Shown here: positions 42,782 to 54,600 of the stretch, piece by piece
Numbering within the stretch: position 1 is the first letter of the stretch
How the letters are laid out: the number at the start of each line of letters is the position of its first letter
NCBI GenBank assembly: GCA_027920525.1
Contig: CP115858.1
Coordinates: 310,001-374,000, forward strand
Length of the DNA stretch: 64,000 nucleotides
Direction of reading: 5' to 3'
Source: Chryseobacterium daecheongense
Lineage (GTDB): Bacteria > Bacteroidota > Bacteroidia > Flavobacteriales > Weeksellaceae
The notes under the pieces: model-generated
Told to the model about the DNA's origin: nothing
The model's input: only the letters and a program-made list of their open reading frames with translations
Database searches by the model: none
Position numbers and translations under genes: made by a program

Positions 42782-43912
42782 ATGTCAAAATTTGATGATA
42801 TCAGGCCTTTTTATGATGATGAAGTTAATGATGCTCTGAAGAGTGTTGCAAAACATCCTATGATGAAGGCGTTGATGCGTTTTACTTTTCCTGATCAGGA
42901 CGAAGAATTTTGGCTTGGACAATTTAAAGATATTCATTCCATTAGCGATTTTCAACACCACTTTATAGCGTATACCGTTCGCCAGATCCTGAAGCAAAGC
43001 TCTGAAGGATTAAGTACTTCCGGATTCGAAGACCTGGATAAGGATACAGCCTATCTGTTTGTTTCCAGTCATCGTGATATTGTTCTGGATACCTCTCTGC
43101 TCAATTTGGTATTGCTGGATGAGGGACTTGTAATGACATCTTCGGCAATTGGGGATAATCTGGTACAGAAATCATTCCTTCATATCCTTGCAAAACTGAA
43201 TCGTAATTTTTTAGTTCAGCGTGGACTGCCGATCCGTGAACAACTAAACAGTTCAAAGATCATGTCCGAATATATTTATGAGCTGCTTACTAAAGAAAAC
43301 CGATCCGTATGGATTGCACAAAGAGAAGGCCGAACCAAAGACGGCAATGACGCTACACAACAAGGAGTTCTGAAAATGCTTGCCATGGCAGCAGGGGAGC
43401 AGTCATTAACCGACTTCTTTAAAAGTCTGAAAATAGTTCCGCTATCTATTTCATATGAATATGATCCTACAGATGTTCTGAAGATGCCGCAACTTATGGC
43501 GAAATCAAGAAATGAAGTTTATATTAAAGATAAGGATGAGGATTTTACAACAATGCTAAGCGGAGTGCTGGGCCAGAAAAAACGCATTCACCTGCATGCA
43601 GGAAAGGTACTTGGGACTGAACTTGATGAAATCGGGTCAGAATTTGATAACAAGAACAAACAGCTACAGGCCATTGCTCAGGTAATCGATGATTCTATTA
43701 TCCGGAATTATAAACTCTGGCCAACAAATTTCATTGCCTACGACCTTTTACATAAGACCAATCAATATTCCGGATGTTATACGGAAAATGAAAAGATGCT
43801 GTTCGAGAGAAGAATGGAAATGCGTATCGATATTTCCGATGCAGAGCTTAAACAAAGTTTTTTAGCAATGTATGCAAATCCGGTTATCAATAAAAATAAA
43901 TACAATAAATAG
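42782..43912 (+). CDS. 1-acyl-sn-glycerol-3-phosphate-type acyltransferase
   Basis: A 376-residue soluble-looking protein of the LPLAT/PlsC-like superfamily. The catalytic block is FVSSHRDIVLDTSLLNLVLL (His-Arg-Asp...Asp, one residue longer than the usual H-x4-D), followed by FLVQRGLPIREQLNSSKIM and WIAQREGRTKDGNDATQQGV (the glycerol-3-phosphate-binding type region), then PLSISYEYDPTDVLKMPQ. This longer Bacteroidetes subfamily is annotated as lysophosphatidic acid acyltransferase. It acts at the inner face of the membrane in phospholipid synthesis. No membrane segment is obvious. It has no operon partner. Confidence 0.82.
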   Translation: MSKFDDIRPFYDDEVNDALKSVAKHPMMKALMRFTFPDQDEEFWLGQFKDIHSISDFQHHFIAYTVRQILKQSSEGLSTSGFEDLDKDTAYLFVSSHRDIVLDTSLLNLVLLDEGLVMTSSAIGDNLVQKSFLHILAKLNRNFLVQRGLPIREQLNSSKIMSEYIYELLTKENRSVWIAQREGRTKDGNDATQQGVLKMLAMAAGEQSLTDFFKSLKIVPLSISYEYDPTDVLKMPQLMAKSRNEVYIKDKDEDFTTMLSGVLGQKKRIHLHAGKVLGTELDEIGSEFDNKNKQLQAIAQVIDDSIIRNYKLWPTNFIAYDLLHKTNQYSGCYTENEKMLFERRMEMRIDISDAELKQSFLAMYANPVINKNKYNK

Positions 43913-44032
43913 CAGGCTTTAGCATATTTGAAATCTGTAAAATAGAATTCTTTTTTAATGCGAAAAGGGAATGAGATAAACCTGTAAACTCAAACTCTTC
44001 TGAGTTTTATCATGTATGATATAACACACAGG

Positions 44033-44662
44033 TCACTTCAGTTTTCCGATCAATACCATGTCAGTAATCATCACACCATCATTATCGGAAGAATTAAAAC
44101 GTTTTACCTGCAACATATCAAAATTATTTTCCTGGAAAGCTTTTGCTAAATAATCTTCTTGATGGTAATAAAGGTAAACCTGATCTCCTAAACTGGATGT
44201 GATCAATCCTGATTTGCTATAATCATCTTCCATCGTACTCAAATAAAATACACCTCCGGGCTTTAACAATGCGGAGACATCTTTGATTAAGGTGATCGCT
44301 TCATCACGTGTTAAATAAGGAAGGCAGAAGCCACAAACAATTCCGTCAAATTTTTTTTGGAGCTTATGAATATCCCGGCAATCCATCAGTTGAAAATCTG
44401 CTGTAGGATTATTGGCTTGGGCAAGATCAAGCATTTTCGAGGATAAATCGATTCCTAATATGTTGTATTCTGGTTTTCTGTCCAATAAATATTTAGTAAT
44501 ATTTCCCGGACCACAGGCAATATCAAGAATATCGGCACGATCAGCCTCTATTTGATCGCAGAAGAAATTAAAAGTGTTCCCAAACAAGCTTACATCCATG
44601 AACTTATCCTGGTATATTTTTGCGGCTTTATCAAATGCCTCAACGGGTTTTAATATTTTCAT
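44033..44662 (-). CDS. SAM-dependent class I methyltransferase
   Basis: A 209-residue protein of the methyltransferase type 11/25 family. Motif I is ADILDIACGPGNITKYLLDR with the acidic end of strand 2 in YNILGIDLSSKMLDLAQ, motif II is ADFQLMDCRDIHKL, and motif IV is FDGIVCGFCLPYLTRDEA. SALLKPGGVFYLSTMEDDY is the post-motif III strand. The methyl acceptor is unknown. It is the last gene before the giant PKS but is oriented away from it, so association with the PKS cluster is doubtful. Confidence 0.87.
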   Translation of the reverse strand: MKILKPVEAFDKAAKIYQDKFMDVSLFGNTFNFFCDQIEADRADILDIACGPGNITKYLLDRKPEYNILGIDLSSKMLDLAQANNPTADFQLMDCRDIHKLQKKFDGIVCGFCLPYLTRDEAITLIKDVSALLKPGGVFYLSTMEDDYSKSGLITSSLGDQVYLYYHQEDYLAKAFQENNFDMLQVKRFNSSDNDGVMITDMVLIGKLK

Positions 44663-44943
44663 GATTATAGATTTTGGTATACCAATTTAAATAAATATTA
44701 TCAATCTCTAAGAAAAAGTAGGGCAGTTTTGAATATATACTTAAAATGGATTCATGATCAATTGACTAGAATAAGCAAAAGTCATGTTATTAATACTCGA
44801 TTTGTCAATTTCACCTGATAACATAAATGAGTAAAATTGAAGACTCACAAGCTTTTTGCTGGTTTTTGCTTTAAGTGCAATTGAAAGGATTCTTCATCTA
44901 AACCTTATTTTTAGTTAATTAAGAAAATGTGAACAACATAAAA

Positions 44944-45134
44944 TTATGCGATAAACGAAATTTAGGGTTGAAGGGTGAAGATTTAGGTTACTCTATTATG
45001 GGTGTTTCACCGTAAAATGAAAAAATGATATTAATAAAGCTTAAAAATAAAATGATTTATAGATTTCCATTATTAGACTTTTTAATTTGAAATTATTGAC
45101 TAGATTATATTGGACTATATTGTTATGCGATAAA
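44944..45134. repeat. Direct repeat TTATGCGATAAA x2 upstream of the PKS
   Basis: The 12-mer occurs exactly at 44944-44955 and 45123-45134 (179 bp apart); a partial copy TTATGCAGAGAATAA is near 45177. It may be a regulator site of the cluster. Confidence 0.35.
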
Positions 45135-45418
45135 GCTTTACAGTTAATAAAAAATTCACCCTGATGTGATTATTGTTATGCAGAGAATAATATTGGTCTA
45201 AAAGCTTTATAATGAATAAACTAACTGCAATATCTCAATTTGTTATATTTAATTTAATTAAACAACCTTATAATTTAATATTATTTTAATGCTGTTTGTA
45301 TTAATAAAAAACTTACATTAGCATATCACCAAAATGAGACATAAAGAATCAAAAAGTATGAAAAGCCTATGAATAAAGGCTTTATATGTTAAAACTAAAT
45401 GAACAAAATTAAATTTCT

Positions 45419-45553
45419 ATGAAAAATGTGTCAACACAAAAAAAAATTAAACACCTGTTCAGGGTCTTTGAGACTTTTAATCCTAACCTGAACAAATTTT
45501 CATCTACGGATCACATTCACTCTTCCAAAATATTGAATTTAATACGGCATTAA
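45419..45553 (+). CDS. Possible 44-residue leader peptide in the PKS 5' region
   Basis: ATG 45419 to TAA 45551-45553, encoding a basic peptide (KNVSTQKKIKHLFRVFE, ending SKILNLIRH). It overlaps the inverted repeat GTTCAGG (45457-45463)/CCTGAAC (45487-45493), within which GTCT-TTG-AGAC forms a smaller hairpin. No similarity recognised. It could be a translated leader of an attenuator or chance. Confidence 0.3.
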   Translation: MKNVSTQKKIKHLFRVFETFNPNLNKFSSTDHIHSSKILNLIRH

Positions 45554-45673
45554 TCATCTACCGCTAAATATTCTATAGAATACACTTTATGTGAGGCTAT
45601 TTTAGAACAACCCAATGATTATAAGATCAGGTGGGTGGGATAGCTTGTTTCTATTTTAAAAAAACATATCAAC

Positions 45674-48600
45674 ATGGAAGATACTTCAAAAAATAATCTT
45701 CAGCTGGATAACCAGTTGAACAGGACAGATATTGCCGTTATTGGAATGTCATGCAGGTTTCCCGGAGCGGATAATTATCATGATTTTTGGAATAACCTTA
45801 TCAATGGAACCTTCAGTGTAACGGAGATTCCGGAATCGCGTTGGGATTGGCGGGAATACTATGGTGATCCCGCGTCGGACATACCAAAAACTAATAGCAA
45901 ATGGGGAGGATTTATCAATGATATGGATAAATTTGATCCTTTATTCTTTAATATATCCCCTAAAGAAGCTAAATATATTGACCCCCAGCACAGAGTCTTT
46001 TTAGAGGCAGCGTGGCATGCAGTGGAAGATGCAGGATACAGCACGGAGAGCCTGTCTGGCAAAAAAGTAGGAGTGTATGTTGGGGTTTCCAAAAATGATT
46101 ACGCAGAAATGCTGCAATCTACTCATCAGGAGATTAGCTCGTTCGTTTCTACTGGTACGGTACATTCTATTTTGGCTAACAGGGTTTCTTTTTTCCTTGA
46201 TATCAGAGGGAAAAGTGAAGTGGTAGATACCGCTTGTTCCAGTTCTTTGGTGGCATTGCATAATGCTATCAGGGATATTCGTTCAGGAAATTGCGAATCT
46301 GCTCTGGTAGGTGGTGTGAATGCATTGATTACACCAACCATGTATTTGTCTCACGGGAAATCAGGGATGCTCTCCTCAGAAGGTAAATGCAAAACCTTTG
46401 ATGAAAGTTCTGACGGATACGTACGTGGAGAAGGAGTAGGATGTATTTTCATAAAACCATTGTCTGCGGCAATAGCAGATAACGATCGTATTATCGGTGT
46501 GATTAAAGGAACAGCAGTGAATCATAATGGCCGTTCCAATTCATTGACTTCCCCAAGCGTACGTGCACAGGCTGAAGTAGTAAATGCTGCTTTGGAAGAT
46601 GCTGCTTTGGAAGCAGGAAATGTAAGCTATATTGAAGCACACGGTACGGCAACGCCATTGGGTGATCCTATTGAGATCAGTGCTTTGAAAAAAGTCTACA
46701 GTCAGTATGGAGCGGATGAAAATATCAATTGCACTTTAGGGGCACTAAAAACCAATATTGGTCACCTGGAAAGTGCTGCGGGTATAGCTGGGCTTATCAA
46801 AGTTTTGCTATGTATGCAGAATGGAAAAATTCCGGGGATATTGCATCATAAAAAGCTGAATCCATATATCGATTTAAAAGGAAGTCCTTTTGTTATTTCT
46901 ACTGAAAATACAGAATGGAAGCCTTCTGAAAGCGGAATTCAAAGTGGAGCATTGACAGCCGGGGTAAGTTCTTTTGGAATGGGGGGAGTAAATGCACATG
47001 TTATTTTACAGGCGTATGATGGAGAACAAATCAGAAATACGGAGGAAAACGTAAAGAGTTATACCATCCCATTATCTGCAAGAACAGAAAAACAGTTAAA
47101 AGCATATGCTGAAAGAATTACAGATTTTATAAGAAAAAATAGGACAGAATTACGCATACAAGATATTGCCTTTACCCTTCAAAACGGAAGAGATACGATG
47201 GCTGCTAAAGCTGTTTTCGTAGTTTCTGACGTAGAAGATCTTATTAAGCAGTTAGAAGAATATATTTCCACAGGAAAAATTAACAAAACCGAGAAGGATG
47301 CTGAAAATCAACTGGCTGATGGTGTAAGAATTTCTTTACCGGGATATCCTTTTGAAAGAAGAAGATGCTGGATGGATGGAGCTTCTGTTTCAGTGGCCAC
47401 TTCAAATTCAGCAATTGTTCGGGAAGTGGGATCACCATTGATGCAGTTTTTAAACAAAGATCAGCAACAATGGGAATATGAAGCTCTTTTACAATCAACA
47501 AATTATTTTATTCGTGATCATGTAGTGCAAGGCGAATGTATGATGCCGGGAGTTGTTTATCTGGAAATTGCAAGATCGGTAGCAGAACAGGCTTGTGGAC
47601 GTCCGGTTAATGAATTGAATGATGTATGCTGGATGCATTCGGTAAAAGTATATGAAGAGAATGTTCCTTTACAGATCAAACTTACACCAATAAATACAGG
47701 ATTTTCATTTGAAATCACAACTACTGACGGGGTTCACTCCAATGGAAATGTCTCACTGAAAAGCAATACAACTTCCGCAGGATCTATTGACTTGCAAAAA
47801 ATAAAACAACGTTGCTCCACTGTAAAAATAGCAGAAGAAATCTATCAGGAATTTGCAAAAGAAGGTTTGGCTTACAAGGAAACTTTTCAAACCATAACAG
47901 AAGGCTTTTTTGCCTCTGATGAAGCAATATGCCTATTAAAACCTACTAAAAAAGAAAATCCGGTTTCCTCAAAAGTCTGGGAACCGTCTCTATTAGATGG
48001 GGTTTTTCAAACCGTAGTTGGATTATGTATCTGGGGTAATGTAGAAGCCCAACATCAGTTATTACCATTTTATTTAAAAGCGATCCGTTGTTATGGTAAT
48101 CTGGCAGATGCTCATTATGCTTATGTCAAAAAATCAGATACATACCAGAATGGAAAAAGGTTTTCATTTGATCTGTTTTTGTGTGATGAACATGGAAATG
48201 TGATCCTTGAATTTAATGAATTTGTGAAAAGAGCTTATAAATCAGGACCTGTGACCATTGAGGAAACGGCTGTACCTGTTATTGAGAGCTTACATTATAC
48301 GACCGATTGGCTAGAAAGACCATTAGGAATCCACGCAGAAAGACCTGCTTCTGTTATTATTTTTGATACGGACGCTTTATTATACGAAAAGATAAAGGCA
48401 GAATTGGGTTATACAAAACCAGTTTTGGTATTACCGGGGGATTCTTATGAGAAAAAAGATCAATACACCTATCAGTTTGATGTTGCAGATACGGCATCTT
48501 TTAAAAATCTGCTTAAAGATCTTGAAGAAGACGGAATGGTAACGGATAACTGGATCTACAGATGGGGAATGAGCCGTGGTGAACAGGTCGCCGAGAATAT

Positions 48601-51600
48601 GCAGGATATTTATGCATTGTTGTATCTGTCGCAAGCTTTAATTACTGCTGAATATTCTGGACGTATTAAGTTGCTGTTTGCCTACAATTATAATGATACA
48701 AAATCTGCTGCTATACAGCAAATGGCAGGTGGGTTTGCCAGAACCTTGGCTTATGAGAACCCAAGGATTTCAATTCTAACATTAGGCATCAGTGAGGCAG
48801 ATATATCTTCTTATCAGGATATCATTGTGCAGGAAATGACGCATTATGTGATGGCTCCTCTCCTGGAAGTAATTTACCGTAACAGACTAAGACAGGAAAG
48901 AACCGTTGTTCCGGTAAAACAACTGGACAATGCATCATCAGAACTGTTGTTAAAAGAAAACGGATGTTATATCATTACTGGTGGCACCGGTGGTTTAGGA
49001 ATGGTATTCGCGGCTTATTTGGCGGAACACTATAAGGCCAATATTATATTAATAGGCCGAAGCTTAAAGAATGAAGCCATTGAAGAAAAGCTTCAGCAAT
49101 TAAAACAACTTGGAGGAAATGCAGCATACTACAGAGCTAATGTGGCTGATAAAAGAGCACTTTCTGTGGCTATTTCCAAAATCAAAAAGAAATGTAAAAC
49201 CATTAATGGAGTCATTCATGCAGCTGGTCTGATTGAAGACTCTTTTATCATCAATAAAAAAGCGGATTCATTTGAGAGGGTGATCACTCCAAAAGTATAT
49301 GGAACGATCAATCTGGATGAATGCCTTCAGAATGAAACGCTTGATTTCTTTATCGTATTTTCTTCAATAGCTTCATTGATGCCTAATCAGGGACAATGCG
49401 ACTATGCTTCTGCCAATAATTTCCTTGATCATATGATGGAAATCAGAAACAGAAGAGAAATAGAAAAAGGAAATCATGGAATCAGTCTGGCTATTAACTG
49501 GCCTTTGTGGGAAAGTGGAGGAATTACGGTCTCCGATGAAGAACGAGAACATTTATGGCAGGTATTCGGAATGAAACCGATGCTTAATGAAGATGCCTTA
49601 AAAGGTTTTGTAAAATTATTAAGCATAAACAATACCTCAATATCTGGTCAGGCGGTATTGATTGAAGGAATTGCAGCTAAAATAGAATCTCACCTAAGTG
49701 TTGAGCATGTATTTGATCAAGCCCATAGTGAAAAAAGAGACTCTGAAAAAGGAGATTTCTCTTCGTTACTTAGAAATATGATTGCTGATATTTTACCTAA
49801 AACTTCAGTCATAACAGATACAGACAGCTTCAATAAATTAGGTCTTGATTCTTCAGGATTGGTAAAGCTTTCTGCAAAATTGACAGAATTAGTGGGAGCA
49901 ACAATCAATCCGGTTTTATTGATTGAATACAATACCATCAAAAATCTTGCTGCTAATATTGCCAACGAGGTTCCATCTTTTGATCCTGAAAAGATCAGAG
50001 AATCTCTGCCAAACGACACTACAAAGAGCTATATAGCAACTACTTCATTGGTAGATGCTGAACGATCAGACGTAAAGAACTTACTGTTTAGAAAACGATA
50101 TAGCAATGAAGAATTCTTTATGCAGGATCATGTGGTGGATGGAAAATACAATGTTCCGGGAGCCTGCTACATTGAAATGGGCAGACAGGCTGCCACATTG
50201 CTTGGAAAAAGGATCTGCAGTTTATCCAATAATTACTGGCCGGAAGTATTATCATCAGCAGGGCCTGCAATCAATGCTTTTATTCAGATGGTACCAAAGG
50301 GTTCATTGTATGCTTACGAAATATTTAGTGAAGATACCAATGGTCGAAAAACAGTACATGCAATGGGTGATGTCAACATGGAAACATCCATTGAACCGGG
50401 CGAACTGGGAACTTTTGATATTCAGGCAGCTCAAGAAAAATTAAATATAAGTATAAGCAGGGAAACGGTTTATGAACAAATCATCGCTGAAGGATTACAC
50501 GTAGGACCTTCTTTTATGCCGATGAAGGAACTGTGGACCAACAAAGAAGAAGCTCTAGGACACCTAATCTTGCCTTTACACGTGGCAGAAACATTGTCAG
50601 ATTATATTTTACATCCGAGTATGCTTACAGGAGTATTCCAGACCGCTATTATTAATAATAAGCCTAATGGTTTGGAAAACTCCAAATACATTCCGGTGGC
50701 CATAGATGAGATTGTATTTACAGGTCAGATTCCTGCGGAGTGTTACGTACATACCATAGCTCACGAAGCTAACAAAACCAGAAGCGGCATCAGAAAATTT
50801 GATGCTCAGGTGATGGATATTGAAGGAAATATTATTGCCAAACTTAATGGGTTTTCAATCAAAGAAACAACCAATGCATCCATTACTGTAACTTCAACTC
50901 AATCAGTAGCCCCAAGAGTGAAAGCTGTTGAGAGTGGTGAACTTGCGATAGAACGTATTGAAAGTCTTTTGAAAACATTGTTACACGAAGGAGTTGGTCT
51001 GGAAGAAGAGGAAATGGATGCTGAAACATCTTTTGAAGAACTGGGAATTAACTCCAGAATGATCATCGATCTGAATAGATTGTTAGCAAAAACCTTCGGA
51101 AACTTATCCAAAACCCTATTTTTTGAATACCGCAATATCAATGAGCTGGCAGGGTATTTTCAGAAAAAACATGCGGGTGTATTAAAAGATCTATTAGGTG
51201 AACCGGAAGAAATTGATTCAACACCGGAAAGGGTAGAAGAGATTGCTTCTGTTGAGCATTCAACAGAAAAAAGCACAAACAAAGACATTGCTATTGTTGG
51301 AGTGAGTGGAAAATATCCAAAATCGAATACGCTTTCTGATTTCTGGGATTTGATGAAAAAAGGAGACGACTGCATTGAAGAGATTCCGCAGGATCGTTTT
51401 GATTATAAGGGACATTTTGATGAAGATAGAGAAAATGGATTGTTATATGCCCGTTGGGGTGGTTTTATCAATGATGTTGATCAATTTGATCCATTATTTT
51501 TTAATATCTCACCAAGAGAAGCAGAGAAAATCGATCCTCAGGAAAGGTTATTTTTAGAGGTAGTCTGGTCTACGTTGGAAGATGCCGGAATTACCCGTGA

Positions 51601-54600
51601 GAAACTCACAGAACAATCTAAGAAAGTAGGTGTTTTCGTAGGTGCATTATGGCAGCCATACGTTAACCTTGGAATAGAAGAAACAGCCAAAGGAAATCCT
51701 GTCGCTCCAAGTGGCCTTTTATACAGTATTCCTAACAGAGTTTCTTACTTCTTTAACTGGACAGGGCCAAGTATGGCCATAGACACTGCTTGTTCTGCAT
51801 CATTAACGGCTTTACATTATGCCTGTGAAAGCATCAGAAGCGGAGAATCGGAAAGCTGTATTGCCGGAGGTGTGAACTTATCATTGTCATTGAGCAAATA
51901 TTTATTCCTGAGTCAGAATAATTTCTTAGCCAGTGACGGACGTTGCAGAAGCTTTGGTATTGGAGATGGTTATGTACCAGGTGAAGGGATCGGTGCAGTT
52001 TTGCTTAAACCTCTGGAAAAAGCAATTGCGGATGGTGACCAGATTTATGGGGTGATCAAAGGAACTACCGTTAATCATAATGGAAGAACCAATGGATATA
52101 CCGTACCAAGTCCTAATTTACAAGGGGAATTGATTCAGTCTGCTTTGCAAAAGACAGGAATTGATCCACGCACCATATCGTATGTAGAAGCTCATGGAAC
52201 AGGAACATCTTTAGGAGATCCTATTGAAATGACGGGACTTTGTAAAGCTTTTGATGAATATACAGATGATAAACAATTTTGTGCCATCGGTTCTGTAAAA
52301 TCAAACATCGGGCATCTGGAAGCCGCAGCGGGTATTGCAGGACTGACAAAAATTCTGTTACAGTTTAAACACCAGCATTTAGTACCATCTATTCATTCTG
52401 CAACACTGAATCCGAATATCAGTTTTGAAGATACACCCTTCTATGTTCCTCAAAATTTAGCGCTATGGAAAAGACCGGTGATCATTAATCAGAACGGACA
52501 ATCAGAAGAATTGCCATTAAGAGCGATGTTAAGTTCTTTTGGTGCGGGTGGAAGTAATGCTCATCTTATTATCGAAGAATTCAGAGCACCAGAGCAGACT
52601 TCTAAAAATGAATTAGAACAGGATCCTGCGATCATTGTCTTATCAGCTAAAAATGAAGAACGTCTACAGGAACAGGTATTTAACTTAAAGTATACTTTAG
52701 AAAAAGATAACACCTTATCATTGGCGGATATCGCTTATACTTTACAAACAGGAAGAGAAGCCATGGAAAACCGGGTAGCTTTTGTTGTGAAGGATATTCC
52801 ATCATTAATAGGTTTACTGGATGACTTTTTAAAAGATACAGATTCTCAAAAAACATATACAACAGGAACCTGTAAAATAGGAAAAGGTGAAGAAAAATCT
52901 ACCGAAGTTCAGAATAGGATCAATGCCGGAGATTGGGCTGGAATTGCTGATCTATGGATACAGGGATCTGTATTCGACTGGAATTTGCTTTACGCTGAAA
53001 AACAACCTCGTAAGATCAGCCTGCCTACCTATCCTTTTGCAAGGGAACGCTACTGGCTTCCTACTGCTGAAGGAAAATTGAATCCAACAGGAAAAATTGT
53101 TGATAGAACACTACATCCATTGGTACACCAGAATACATCTGACCTGGATCAACAACAGTTCAGCAGCACTTTTAGTGGTGAAGAATCATTCTTAGCGGAT
53201 CATCAGGTACACCATAATAAAATCTTACCAGGAGTTGCTTATCTGGAGCTGGCAAGGGCTGCGGGTAAATTCAGTACCCATAAGCAAGTTACCCAACTTA
53301 AAGAAGTAAGCTGGATCAATCCTTTCTGGGTTCATCAATCAGAAACACTTCACATAGGATTACACCGCGATCAGGAAGATGTGGTTTATGAAATATACAG
53401 TGGCCATGAAGACACCCTGATTACTCATAATAGTGGAAGACTTTCCAATGTTTTAACGGCAGCTCCTGCAAAAATGAATATTCAGAAGCTTAAAAAAGAC
53501 TGTGTCAATGAAATCACAGGATCAGAATTGTATAACGCCTTTGATTTAGAAGGATTAAACCTAAAGAGTAGTTTTCAGCAGGTAGAGACCTTATATGTGG
53601 CAGAAGAATATGCTTTGTCAAAAATAAAATTGGTGAATAACGAAGGTTGCGTATATCCGCCTTGTATTATGGATAGCCTTCTTCATGCCATTTATGGTTT
53701 AATGGATTCTTATTCATTGATATTGCCTTTTTATGCCGGAGAAATTAATTTCTATAAAGGACTTGAAGAAGCCCTGGAGCTTTGGGGTTATGCGGTGAGA
53801 AAAAAAGAAGGAGATAACGACAAGGTTGTAACTGCCGATTTTTATTTATTAAATGAAAACGGAGAAGCATTATTATCCTTTAAAGACTTTATCTTCCTGC
53901 CTTTGGGAAGCAAGGATTCCGATCATTCAGGAATAAAGACTTCTTCGAATGAAAAAGGAAAAGTAGTGTATTATCAACAGGAATGGAAAGAAGAAGCCTT
54001 AAGCTCAGAACAACTTGAAACCACCAATCAGATAATTCTTATTGCTGGTGGTGCCATAGATTTGTGCGATAAGCTTCAGGAAGAACTGGGACTGGAAGTT
54101 ATATCCATCAACCAGGAAAAGCCACTGGCTTTCTTCAATTCCGTATTATCTAAAATAAAAGAAAAAATAAAGGAGAAAGGGCGTACTCAAATTACGATCG
54201 TTTGTCAGAACAGTGATTACCCTGAGTATGGTTTTGTATCCGGATTGCTTAAAACAGCACATCTTGAGTATCCTGGAATTACAGGTAAAGTACTTGCCGT
54301 GGACCATTTATCCGTTAAGAATTTGGGAGAACTTACTTCAATGATTGAAGCGGAGCAGCATAATAAAGATGTTGAAGTAGCCTATACTAATGGTGTAAGA
54401 ACCGTGAAAAGATCAGTGTCTGTAACTTTTGACTCCCAAAATACAGAAGGCATAACCTTTAAAAAAGGAGGAGTTTACCTTTTAACGGGTGGTGCAGGAG
54501 GCTTAGGTTTGAAGATCGCAGAGCATATTTGCAGTAAAAATAATATTACACTGGTACTAACAGGCAGAAGTGTATGGTCTGAAACCATTAAGACTTTATT

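Larger units (their letters stand above)
44663..45673. other. 1-kb non-coding leader region of the giant PKS gene
   Basis: Unusually long and AT-rich intergenic stretch. Contents seen: two exact copies of TTATGCGATAAA (44944-44955 and 45123-45134), a 44-codon possible leader ORF (45419-45553), and nested inverted repeats inside it. No TAnnTTTG promoter element was identified with confidence. No other gene or RNA was recognised. Confidence 0.5.

Noticed and set aside
44033..44662. Methyltransferase as a PKS tailoring enzyme
   Set aside because: It points away from the PKS and is separated by 1 kb with no shared promoter evidence; it looks like an ordinary type-11 methyltransferase, so linkage is unproven.
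49765..51300. Possible frameshift or gene boundary in the PKS between ACP1 and KS2
   Set aside because: The frame is the same before and after (KS2 at 51281 is in frame with 45674) and no stop occurs; the extra DH-ACP is a real insert.
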